A DNA stretch of 9,678 bases, from the NCBI GenBank assembly GCA_021847625.1, contig JAJZQK010000081.1:1-9678 (forward strand). The letters run 5' to 3'. The translations under genes and the position numbers were made by a program. The DNA comes from Chloroflexota bacterium. GTDB taxonomy: Bacteria > Chloroflexota > FW602-bin22 > JAMCYS01. A model generated the notes under the pieces. It was not told the DNA's origin, made no database searches, and saw only the letters and a list, made by a program, of their open reading frames with translations. Below are positions 1-5,619 of the stretch, piece by piece (position 1 is the stretch's first letter; each line of letters opens with the position of its first letter).

Positions 1-252
1 ATCCGCCGTCAGTGGGATGTTCAGCGGTCGAGCGGCGGCGCCCGGCACGTGCCAGGCGAGCGGAACCAGTTCTCCACGCTGGGGGTTGCGCAGGTACACG
101 TTTCCCTCGGCGAACCCCGTCGAGCTCAGAGCCAGCTCGAGCAAGCGGCGGGCTGGTCTATTCAGGTTATGTGTGCCCACGATCCCGCGCGAGATGTCGA
201 GCAGACTCACGAGCAGGTTATGGGCATTATCGGTGGCCGTGATCTGGGACAA
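1..252 (-). CDS. GAF-domain protein, N-terminal part (cut by the left edge)
   Basis: The leftward frame is open from a TTG codon at 252-250 to the window edge (84 codons, no stop). The start is chosen because AAGGAG (complement of 260-265) lies 7 nt upstream, which is ideal spacing. The frame stays open upstream to an ATG at 375, but that ATG sits at the predicted transcription start and has no ribosome site. After about 25 residues comes a stretch typical of the first helix and strand of a GAF domain: RRLLELALSSTGFAEGNVYL, then RNPQRGELVPLAWHVPG and a PLNIPL segment. GAF domains bind small ligands or form sensor dimers in histidine kinases, cyclases and transcription regulators; the output domain lies outside the window, so the role is unknown. 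It is transcribed divergently from the membrane-protein operon. The GAF assignment is from sequence pattern only. Confidence 0.72.
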   Translation of the reverse strand, partial: MSQITATDNAHNLLVSLLDISRGIVGTHNLNRPARRLLELALSSTGFAEGNVYLRNPQRGELVPLAWHVPGAAARPLNIPLTAD

Positions 253-379
253 AGGCCTTCTCCTTCGTTGGAGGGCAGGACGCTGCGTCCAGGCTGGACC
301 ACTTGGCGACGCATCCCCACGAGGGAGCGCGTCGGTCACGCATTTCGCACAATACTTAACAGAGTATACCGTCATAACC

Positions 380-409
380 AGTATATGCCCCTGTCCGCGA
401 AAGCGTCAA
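380..409 (-). promoter_or_regulatory. Leftward sigma70-type promoter for the GAF-domain gene
   Basis: Read on the minus strand, TTGACG (404-409, 5 of 6 consensus) is followed after 18 nt by TATACT (380-385, 5 of 6). This predicts a transcription start near 373 and a leader of about 120 nt before the TTG start at 252. A second TATACT copy at 363-368, exactly 17 bp on, makes a direct repeat that could be an operator or an alternative -10 box. The leader also contains a GGACGC-T-GCGTCC palindrome at 278-290, 13 bp from the ribosome site. Confidence 0.55.
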
Positions 410-414
410 GAATG

Positions 415-443
415 TGGACCCGGCCTCTCGTTTACGCTATAAT
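415..443 (+). promoter_or_regulatory. Rightward sigma70-type promoter for the membrane protein/methyltransferase/activase operon
   Basis: TGGACC (415-420, 4 of 6 consensus) is followed after exactly 17 nt by a perfect TATAAT (438-443). The start of transcription is predicted at 450-452, so the first ATG at 452 would be leaderless or nearly so. Its -35 box lies only 5 bp from the -35 box of the leftward promoter, so the two promoters share one short control region. Confidence 0.6.
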
Positions 444-451
444 GCCCCGGT

Positions 452-844
452 ATGTCCTTAGGCGAGCGTTTGTCCATGACGCGTTATCTATGGTATGGCC
501 GCCTGCTGATCGCCAGTTTGGCCAGTGCCGGATGTCTGGCCTGGCTTGTGTCGAATACCGACCCTGGCGACAATCTGGCCAGGATGGCCTTCGTGATTCT
601 CCTGACCGTCGGCGCTTACGCCGTGGTCACGCCGCTGGTCTGCCTTCTCATCGGGCGCCTGTGGCCCGCGGCCCCTGCCGAGGTGAGGCGGCTCTTCGCG
701 CATTTCCAGGGCCTGCTCTGGTCGGGTCTGGTGATGACCGGGGTCCTCCTTCGTCTTAGTGGCGAACTGACCGCCGCGACGGCCCTGATCAGCCTGGTGG
801 TCTTCGCTTGCGTGCAGTGTCTCTACGTAGGTCGGTCCGGATGA
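452..844 (+). CDS. Small four-helix membrane protein of unknown function
   Basis: A 130-residue protein from ATG 452, or 122 residues from the second ATG at 476. Numbered from 476, it shows four hydrophobic segments at about 9-26, 36-60, 79-94 and 97-117, with a short polar loop (PAAPAEVRRLF) between helices 2 and 3; no catalytic motif is visible. It is therefore probably an inner-membrane protein with both ends on the same side. ATG 452 has no ribosome site but lies at the predicted transcription start (leaderless); ATG 476 has only a weak AGGCGAG about 10 nt upstream. Its stop overlaps the methyltransferase start (ATGA at 841-844), so the two are probably translationally coupled. I do not recognise the family. 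High third-position GC and the coupling support it being a real gene. Confidence 0.7.
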   Translation: MSLGERLSMTRYLWYGRLLIASLASAGCLAWLVSNTDPGDNLARMAFVILLTVGAYAVVTPLVCLLIGRLWPAAPAEVRRLFAHFQGLLWSGLVMTGVLLRLSGELTAATALISLVVFACVQCLYVGRSG

Positions 845-1614
845 ACGACCGGGTTTTCGACCTGCTGGCGCACTACTACGACCTCGAGCACGGAGAGTAC
901 GCGGAAGACCTGCCTCTCTACCTGGGGTTCGCCGGCAGGACCGGTTCCCCGGTGCTCGAGGTCGGGTGCGGGACCGGGCGGGCGCTGATGGCGCTGGCCG
1001 AGGCGGGCCACGAGGTGACGGGGGTCGATGTCTCCGCGGCCATGCTCGCACAGGCGGCCGCGAAGGTGGCCGCCCGGCCGGCGCTGGCTTCACGAGTTAG
1101 GCTCATTCGGGGCGACGCCCGCGACCTCGCTTTGAGCGAGCGGTTCGCCCTGTCCTTCTGGGCGATCAACACTTTCATGCACCTCCCCAGCCAGGCCGAC
1201 CAGTTGCGAGCGCTCGCGGTGGCCTGGCAACACCTGCGGGAAGGGGGCCTCCTGATCCTCGACCTCTTCCACGCGGACATCGCTCTTCTCCAGGAAGCGG
1301 ACGGCCGCCTGGTGCACGATGCGACCTGGCGCCTGGAAGGGCCCGGGCGCACGGTGCTGAAGACGTCTAGCCGCCATCTGGACCAGGCGGAGCAGACGCT
1401 GGAGACCACCTACGTGTACGACGAAGTTGATTCGGATGGGCGGACCGCTCGCACCGTCGCTTCGTTTACGATTCGCTACCTCCACCGTTTCGAGATGCAG
1501 CTGCTCTTGGAGCGCGTTGGCTTTATTGTCGAGGGCCTCTATGGAAGCTATGACCTGGACGAGTTCACCTCGGACAGCGAGCGCATGATTTTCGTGGCCA
1601 GAAAGGGATCATAG
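841..1614 (+). CDS. Class I SAM-dependent methyltransferase
   Basis: A 257-residue cytoplasmic enzyme with a Rossmann-fold methyltransferase core. Motif I, VLEVGCGTG, is at residues 38-46; the acidic residue that usually holds the SAM ribose is D63 in VTGVDVS; GDARDL and a later GGLLILDLFH segment fit motifs II and III. The N-terminal FDLLAHYYD stretch is common in Methyltransf_25/11-type enzymes that act on small molecules, but the substrate cannot be told from sequence. The start at 841 is preferred over ATG 808 because it gives the ATGA overlap with the upstream gene and drops 11 unrelated residues. The next gene starts directly after its stop (TAG 1612-1614, ATG 1615), so it sits inside a four-gene operon with an acyl-CoA dehydratase-type activase. 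A role in modifying a product or cofactor of that module is conceivable but is inference. Confidence 0.88.
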   Translation: MNDRVFDLLAHYYDLEHGEYAEDLPLYLGFAGRTGSPVLEVGCGTGRALMALAEAGHEVTGVDVSAAMLAQAAAKVAARPALASRVRLIRGDARDLALSERFALSFWAINTFMHLPSQADQLRALAVAWQHLREGGLLILDLFHADIALLQEADGRLVHDATWRLEGPGRTVLKTSSRHLDQAEQTLETTYVYDEVDSDGRTARTVASFTIRYLHRFEMQLLLERVGFIVEGLYGSYDLDEFTSDSERMIFVARKGS

Positions 1615-2652
1615 ATGCCAACCGTCGGTATTCCCCGCGCGTTGCTATATTACCAATACTATCCGATGTGGCGGACCTTCTTCGAGGAACTGGGGACGCA
1701 GGTGGTCGTCTCGGCGCCGACGACGAAGGGCCTGCTGGCCGCTGGCTCGTCGCACCTGGTGTCGGAGACGTGCCTGCCTACGAAGGTCTTCTGCGGCCAT
1801 GTCTTGGACCTCTACGGCAAGGCCGACCTGGCCTTCGTGCCGGCGATCCGCAGCCTCGAGCAGAACGTGTACAACTGCTCGAAGTTTCTGGGCCTGCCGG
1901 ACCTCGTGCAGGGCACACTGCGGGAGCGGCCGGAGGTGCTGACGATCGACATCGACGTCAACCTGGGCCGGGGGGCGGTGATACACCAGCTGCACAAGTT
2001 GGGCAGTCGCTTCACACGCAATCCCTTGCGCATCAAGCGGGCCCGCGACCGGGCCTTGGCCGTCGACACGGAGTACCGGGCCCTCATGGTGACAGGCCTT
2101 ACACCGCCGGAGGCGATCGAGAAGATGTATGGCGAGCGCGAGGTCGTCGAGGGCATCGGCCGCTCGACCTGCTACAGTTACGACCTGCGCTGGCCCTTGC
2201 GGGTGGCCATCGTCGGCCATCCCTACAACGTATACGACGGTTACATAACGCACAACCTGTTGAACCGCCTGCGGTCCTGGGGGCTTGAGGTCGTCGTGGC
2301 CGAGATGGCCTCGGAGGCTGAGTTGGCGAAGGGCACCGAGCGCTTGGTAGGAAAGCCCTATTGGACCTTCGAGGACGAGGTCGTGGGGGCGGCGGGCCAC
2401 TACCTCTGGGCCGGCGTCGACGGTGTGATCACCGTGGTCTCTTTCGCCTGCGGCCCGGACTCGGTGATGCTGACCATCGTCCAGCGGGCGGCCAAGGAAT
2501 CGGGCGCCAGGCCTCTGCTCAACATCACTATCGACGAACACACGGGCGAAGCGGGGCTCGTGACGAGGCTGGAGGCCTTCGTCGACATGCTCGGCCGGCG
2601 CAAGTACGGGTCGCCGCGCGGACAGCAGGCAGCAGTGGGGGAAAGGGACTAG
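1615..2652 (+). CDS. Acyl-CoA dehydratase activase-related protein (DUF2229 / HgdB-like)
   Basis: A 345-residue protein matching the DUF2229 pattern found in acyl-CoA dehydratase activase-related proteins. It opens with VGIPRALLYYQYYPMWRTFF (4-23), then SETCLPTKVFCGH (50-62), LAFVPAIRS (72-80), a VAIVGHPYNVYD segment (197-208), SFACGPDSV (276-284) and IDEHTGEAGLVTRLEAF (306-322). Cysteines C53, C60, C88, C186 and C279 are candidate Fe-S ligands, in line with HgdA/HgdB-type subunits, which hold a [4Fe-4S] cluster. In many anaerobes this region is the C-terminal part of a very long fusion behind BadF domains; here it is a separate gene placed before the ATPase. A GAAAGG-type ribosome site precedes ATG 1615. 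The substrate is unknown: 2-hydroxyacyl-CoA dehydration is the family precedent, but no classical HgdA/B pair is in the window. Confidence 0.82.
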   Translation: MPTVGIPRALLYYQYYPMWRTFFEELGTQVVVSAPTTKGLLAAGSSHLVSETCLPTKVFCGHVLDLYGKADLAFVPAIRSLEQNVYNCSKFLGLPDLVQGTLRERPEVLTIDIDVNLGRGAVIHQLHKLGSRFTRNPLRIKRARDRALAVDTEYRALMVTGLTPPEAIEKMYGEREVVEGIGRSTCYSYDLRWPLRVAIVGHPYNVYDGYITHNLLNRLRSWGLEVVVAEMASEAELAKGTERLVGKPYWTFEDEVVGAAGHYLWAGVDGVITVVSFACGPDSVMLTIVQRAAKESGARPLLNITIDEHTGEAGLVTRLEAFVDMLGRRKYGSPRGQQAAVGERD

Positions 2653-2655
2653 CAA

Positions 2656-3609
2656 ATGGAAGCTTACCTTGGCATAGATGTGGGGTCGGTGACGACAAAG
2701 CTGGCCCTCTTGGATGAGAACGACGACTTGATCACCAGCGCCTATGGACGCACGGCCGGTCGGCCGATTCAGGTGATCCAGCAAGGGCTGCGCCAGATCG
2801 CGGAGTTGGCGCCGGCCGGGACGAGCGTCGAAGGCGTCGGCACCACCGGCAGCGCCCGCTACCTGGCGGGCGTGATCGTCGGCGCCGACGTGGTGAAGAA
2901 CGAGATCACCGCCCACTCGGTGGCGGCGGCCCACTACGAGCCCGACGTGCAGACGGTGCTCGAAATCGGCGGGCAGGACTCCAAGATCATCATCATCCGT
3001 GACGGCATTGTCACCGATTTTGCGATGAACACCGTCTGCGCCGCGGGGACTGGCTCGTTCCTTGACCAGCAAGCCTCGCGCCTGAGTATGGACATAGACG
3101 AGTTCGGGCCGCGGGCCCTGCTCTCGGAGACGCCCGTGCGCATCGCCGGGCGCTGCACGGTCTTCGCCGAGTCGGACATGATCCACAAGCAGCAGATGGG
3201 TCACCGCGTGGAGGACATCCTCTACGGGCTGTGCCAGGCGCTGGTGCGCAACTACCTGAACAACTTGGCCCTCGGCAAGGAGATCCTAGCGCCGATCGTC
3301 TTTCAGGGGGGAGTGGCGGCCAACAGGGGGATGGTGCGTGCCTTCGAGAGCGAGCTGAAGACGGAGATAATCGTGCCGCCGCACAACCACATCATGGGCG
3401 CGATGGGCGCCGCCCTGCTGGCTCACGAGCACGCTCAGCTCAACGGCGGCCAGTCACGATTCAAGGGCTTTGGCGTGAGCGAAGAGGAGTATACAACCTC
3501 CTCCTTCGAGTGCCGGGGCTGCTCGAACCTGTGCGAAATCGTGCAGATCAAGATGGCCCGCGAGATACTGGCCCGCTGGGGCGGCCGCTGCGGCAAGTGG
3601 GACATGTAG
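2656..3609 (+). CDS. BadF/BadG/BcrA/BcrD-family ATPase (acyl-CoA dehydratase activase, HgdC-like)
   Basis: A 317-residue ASKHA-fold ATPase. The phosphate-binding motif DVGSVTTK is at 8-15 and EIGGQDSK at 103-110. The two cysteines that in HgdC let a homodimer hold one bridging [4Fe-4S] cluster are present: C128 in NTVCAAGTG and C167 in GRCTVFAES. GGVAANRGMV (218-227) and HNHIMGAMGAALLA (243-256) complete the fold. In known systems the reduced activase hydrolyses ATP to push a low-potential electron onto a dehydratase. Unlike HgdC (about 260 residues), this protein has a C-terminal tail with C286-x2-C289-x3-C293 and C312 (GRCGKWDM), possibly a second metal site. ATG 2656 lies 3 bp after the upstream stop behind a purine-rich GGGGGAAAGG. 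It is most likely the energising partner of the upstream DUF2229 protein. Confidence 0.9.
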   Translation: MEAYLGIDVGSVTTKLALLDENDDLITSAYGRTAGRPIQVIQQGLRQIAELAPAGTSVEGVGTTGSARYLAGVIVGADVVKNEITAHSVAAAHYEPDVQTVLEIGGQDSKIIIIRDGIVTDFAMNTVCAAGTGSFLDQQASRLSMDIDEFGPRALLSETPVRIAGRCTVFAESDMIHKQQMGHRVEDILYGLCQALVRNYLNNLALGKEILAPIVFQGGVAANRGMVRAFESELKTEIIVPPHNHIMGAMGAALLAHEHAQLNGGQSRFKGFGVSEEEYTTSSFECRGCSNLCEIVQIKMAREILARWGGRCGKWDM

Positions 3610-3625
3610 CGGCCCCGGGGCCGCT
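3608..3625. terminator. Perfect 18-bp GC palindrome between convergent genes
   Basis: AGCGGCCCC/GGGGCCGCT is a perfect palindrome with no mismatches. It overlaps the last two bases of the activase stop codon (TAG 3607-3609) and ends one base before the rsfS stop (complement of 3626-3628). It can fold the same way in both transcripts, so it may end or insulate both convergent units. There is no T-tract on either side, so a classical intrinsic terminator is not certain. Confidence 0.5.
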
Positions 3626-4012
3626 CTACTGCATGTGCAGCAAAGGGATCGCCTCGCGCCAGAGGCGGTCCAGCCCGTAGTAGGCCCGCTCTTCCTGGCT
3701 GAAGACGTGCACGACGACGGCACCGTAGTCCATGAGAATCCACCCCGACTCGGCCGTGCCCTCGATATGCAGCGGTCTCTGCCCATCTTTGGCCAGCGCT
3801 TCGCGGATCTCCTCGGCGAGGGCGCGTATCTGGCGCTCGCTTGTGCCGGTGCAGAGGACGAAATAGTCGGCGACGTACGAGGCTGGGCGCATGTCCAGCA
3901 AGAGGATGTCTTCGGCCTTGTGGTCGGCGGCAATGTCCACGATCCTGCGGGCTAGTTGGGCGACGTCCTGGTCCAGTTCCCTTCCTCCATGTTGCCTAGC
4001 GTTCGATAGCAT
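3626..4012 (-). CDS. rsfS: Ribosomal silencing factor RsfS (Iojap/YbeB family)
   Basis: RsfS binds ribosomal protein L14 (uL14) on the large subunit and blocks joining with the small subunit when nutrients are scarce. The family pattern is clear: HKAEDILLLDMRPASYVADYF, the CTGTSERQI block, GWILMDYGAVVVHVFSQEER and YYGLDRLW near the end. From ATG 4012 the product has 128 residues. That ATG has only a weak GGAT before it and overlaps a putative -10 box (GATAAT, 4011-4016; TTGCAG -35 at 4034-4039, 17-bp spacer). An in-frame CTG at 3976 with GGAGG (3984-3988) 7 nt upstream would give 116 residues, closer to E. coli RsfS in length before the KxxDI block. The gene is convergent with the activase operon and, unusually, is not next to nadD in this window. 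Confidence 0.93.
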   Translation of the reverse strand: MLSNARQHGGRELDQDVAQLARRIVDIAADHKAEDILLLDMRPASYVADYFVLCTGTSERQIRALAEEIREALAKDGQRPLHIEGTAESGWILMDYGAVVVHVFSQEERAYYGLDRLWREAIPLLHMQ

Positions 4013-4039
4013 TATCCTACGGCGGGGCCGTTTCTGCAA
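4011..4039 (-). promoter_or_regulatory. Possible leftward promoter for rsfS
   Basis: On the minus strand TTGCAG (4034-4039, 3 of 6 consensus) stands 17 nt from GATAAT (4011-4016, 5 of 6), giving a predicted transcription start near 4003. The -10 box overlaps the ATG at 4012, so promoter and that start codon are mutually exclusive. The weak -35 box keeps confidence low. Confidence 0.3.
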
Positions 4040-4157
4040 GCAGATGGCGCCGGGCAAGAACGGGGCCTGCCACCTCTTCGGAGCAGCAGACGGGCCGCAC
4101 CGGTTTACCGCAAAACGGGCAGGCAAGGTCATCCGGCCGGTCGCCCTCTTCGGCCAT
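4017..4157 (-). CDS. Possible 46-residue zinc-finger-like small protein
   Basis: A short leftward ORF whose stop lies 4 bp before the rsfS ATG. It contains CPFCGKPVRPVCC, a CxxC followed 8 residues later by CC, which could hold a zinc ion, and then SEEVAGPVLARRHLLAE. The frame stays open further upstream, but that part reads through the 4207-4230 repeat and so cannot be coding sequence of the same origin. ATG 4157 has no good ribosome site, and third codon positions are less GC-biased than in neighbouring genes. It may be real and co-transcribed with rsfS, or chance. I do not recognise a family. Confidence 0.3.
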   Translation of the reverse strand: MAEEGDRPDDLACPFCGKPVRPVCCSEEVAGPVLARRHLLAETAPP

Positions 4158-4206
4158 GGTCGCTGCCTGTGCCCTGGCCCGGGGTCGCCGTTCCGCCCCT
4201 GCCTCT

Positions 4207-4232
4207 GTCATCCCCGCGGAAGCGGGGATCCA
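4207..4232. repeat. Dispersed palindromic repeat (CATCCCCGC..GCGGGGATC type)
   Basis: ATCCCCGC (4210-4217), loop GGAA, GCGGGGAT (4222-4229) is a perfect 8-bp stem. The unit GTCATCCCCGC-GGAA-GCGGGGATCC is of a type known from intergenic space in many bacteria; read as protein it gives the familiar WIPASAGMT / VIPAEAGIH peptides, as it does here in both strands. Only one copy is in this window, so the dispersed nature is from general knowledge. Confidence 0.7.
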
Positions 4233-4247
4233 TCCGGTATCTGTGGA

Positions 4248-4281
4248 GGCAAATCCGCCTGAGGTGGATTTGCCCTCAGGC
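4248..4281. repeat. Two overlapping, mutually exclusive hairpins
   Basis: GGCAAATCC (4248-4256) pairs perfectly with GGATTTGCC (4266-4274), a 9-bp stem. GCCTGAG (4257-4263) pairs with CTCAGGC (4275-4281), a 7-bp stem. The arms interleave, so only one can form at a time. This is probably a small palindromic intergenic repeat rather than a regulator, since no gene start lies just downstream on either strand. Confidence 0.5.
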
Positions 4282-4288
4282 AAGACGA

Positions 4289-4322
4289 CCCTCACCCTAA
4301 CCCTCTCCCCGGAAGGGCGAGG
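4289..4322. repeat. Dispersed repeat of the CCCTCACCCTAACCCTCTCCC type
   Basis: CCCTCACCCTAACCCTCTCCC begins at 4289 and is followed by CGGAAGGGCGAGG, whose GGGCGAGG can fold back on CCTCTCCC with one mismatch. This matches a widely seen intergenic repeat (peptide reading TLTLSPEGRG). It lies 60 bp from the other dispersed repeat, so 4207-4322 is a small repeat cluster. Confidence 0.6.
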
Positions 4323-4478
4323 TAACCCGCGCTTGGCCGCACGACGGCTCTGCGGAGATGGAAGGAGCCTTGCCTCGGTACCAACGGGCGATTCGCCTAG
4401 GGCGGATAGCTCCTACGGCATATCGGCGTGCCTCTGTGCATATTACCGTGTGCGGGGTATCACGCACGACGACGGCCC
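4323..4478. other. Intergenic stretch without a supported gene
   Basis: This piece of the long gap between rsfS and porB has short inverted motifs such as GGCGATTCGCC at 4387-4397 but no reading frame with credible protein sequence, no tRNA fold that I can see and no clear promoter. It is probably more repeat-derived spacer. Confidence 0.4.
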
Positions 4479-4500
4479 AGCCCGCCTCCGGGCGGGCTTT
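4479..4500. terminator. GC-rich hairpin with short T run
   Basis: AGCCCGCC (4479-4486), tetraloop TCCG, GGCGGGCT (4491-4498) then TT: an 8-bp perfect stem. It resembles an intrinsic terminator for rightward transcription, but no rightward gene is known upstream, so it may instead be a REP-like element. A second hairpin, TGAGCCC (4507-4513) with GGGCTCA (4529-4535), follows directly. Confidence 0.4.
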
Positions 4501-4585
4501 GTGGTATGAGCCCAGTCCGTCTACGGCCGGGCTCAGTGCCGGCCAGCCGCCCTTAAGTAGGATTGCCGGCGGAGTGCTGCAGAAC

Positions 4586-4618
4586 ACGAAAGGGCGAGCC
4601 CGACGCTCGCCCTTTCGT
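4586..4618 (-). terminator. Terminator of the por operon, 14-bp stem
   Basis: ACGAAAGGGCGAGC (4586-4599) pairs perfectly with GCTCGCCCTTTCGT (4605-4618) around a 5-nt loop. It lies 36 bp beyond the porB stop codon in the direction of transcription. The stem includes A/T triplets near its base but there is no long U tract after it. It is nested in an outer 9-bp inverted repeat, TAGGATTGC (4558-4566) and GCAATCCTA (4621-4629). Confidence 0.75.
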
Positions 4619-4653
4619 AAGCAATCCTAACGCGACGTGCCGGCCCTGGGCCG

Positions 4654-5583
4654 TCACTCCATCGCAATGAGCTTCTGTAGACGATCCCAGCGCTTGTCGA
4701 CGTCCTCCTGCCACTCCGCGAGCAGGGCCTCGGAGCCGGGCTTGAGGATGTGGCCGAAGCGGCCCTGCAGCTTCAAGTACTCCGTGACGGGCTTCTTCTG
4801 CCGGGGCGTGTGGGTCAGTCGGTACTTGCCGTTCTCCACCTCGAACAGCGGCCAGTGATAAGTCTCGACGGCCGCCTGGCCCAGAGCCAGGGTTTGCGAG
4901 GTGTCGAAGCGCCAGCCCCGCCAGCAGGGGGCAAGGATGTTAATGAACGACGGGCCATCCGTCGCCAGGGCCTTCTGGACTTTGGTCATGAAGTCGCGCC
5001 AGTAGCCGACGGCGGCCTGGGCCACGTAGGGCATACCGTGGGCGACCATGATAGCCGTCAGGTCCTTGCGGGTCTGCTGCTTGCCGGGGACGGCGTCGCC
5101 GGCATGGCTTGTCGTCGTCCAAGCGTGCAGCGGCGTGGCGCCAGAGCGCTGGATGCCGGTGTTCATATAGGCGTTGTTGTCGTAGCAGAGATATAGTATT
5201 CGGTGCCCGCGCTCGGCCATGCCGGACAGCGCCTGGAAGCCGATATCGTAGGTGCCGCCGTCGCCGCCGATGGCGATGAAGCGGAAGTCGTCGGCGAGCT
5301 TGCCCGAGCGCTTGAGCGCCTTGTAGGCCGACTCGATGCCGCTGGCGACCGCCGCCGCGTTCTCGAAGGCGTTGTGATACCAGGAAACCTTCCAAGAGCT
5401 ATACGGATAGACGACGGTCGAGACCTCGACGCAGCAGGTGGCGTTCACGAGCGCGAGGTTGTAGTCGGCGGCCGCCAGCATCAGCTGGCGCAGCACGATA
5501 GCCGGCCCGCAGCCGGTGCAAAGGCGATGGCCGGGAGCGATCCCCTCCTCTTTCTTGGCCAGCTCCTTGAGATTCAAAGCCAT
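4654..5583 (-). CDS. porB: 2-oxoacid (pyruvate):ferredoxin oxidoreductase, beta subunit
   Basis: The 309-residue TPP-binding subunit of a four-subunit oxidoreductase that converts pyruvate (or a related 2-oxoacid) plus CoA to acyl-CoA and CO2 while reducing ferredoxin, or runs in reverse to fix CO2. The cluster ligands expected of PorB are all present: C22 and C25 in GHRLCTGCG, C50 in NATCC and C220 in LAPCWRGW; the 3- and 25-residue spacings equal those of the matching cysteines in the Desulfovibrio africanus enzyme. The TPP/Mg motif starts at GDGG (107-110) and runs to YDNNAYMNTG (134-143). AGGAGG lies 8 nt before ATG 5583. It is the last gene of the operon, 36 bp after porA. The exact 2-oxoacid is not fixed by sequence; pyruvate is most likely. 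Confidence 0.94.
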   Translation of the reverse strand: MALNLKELAKKEEGIAPGHRLCTGCGPAIVLRQLMLAAADYNLALVNATCCVEVSTVVYPYSSWKVSWYHNAFENAAAVASGIESAYKALKRSGKLADDFRFIAIGGDGGTYDIGFQALSGMAERGHRILYLCYDNNAYMNTGIQRSGATPLHAWTTTSHAGDAVPGKQQTRKDLTAIMVAHGMPYVAQAAVGYWRDFMTKVQKALATDGPSFINILAPCWRGWRFDTSQTLALGQAAVETYHWPLFEVENGKYRLTHTPRQKKPVTEYLKLQGRFGHILKPGSEALLAEWQEDVDKRWDRLQKLIAME

Positions 5584-5619
5584 GTCTCTTTCCTCCTGAA
5601 TTACCTGTTGGCGCCGCGA

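Noticed and set aside
49..759. 236-residue open frame on the plus strand
   Set aside because: It crosses the divergent promoters and overlaps the membrane-protein gene out of frame; no domain-like sequence.
1645..3204. 519-residue open frame on the minus strand
   Set aside because: It lies antisense to the DUF2229 and activase genes and has low-complexity, Arg/His/Asp-rich sequence typical of the shadow of a high-GC gene.
4156..4509. 117-residue open frame on the plus strand
   Set aside because: It translates two intergenic repeats (VIPAEAGIH and TLTLSPEGRG peptides), so it is not a gene.
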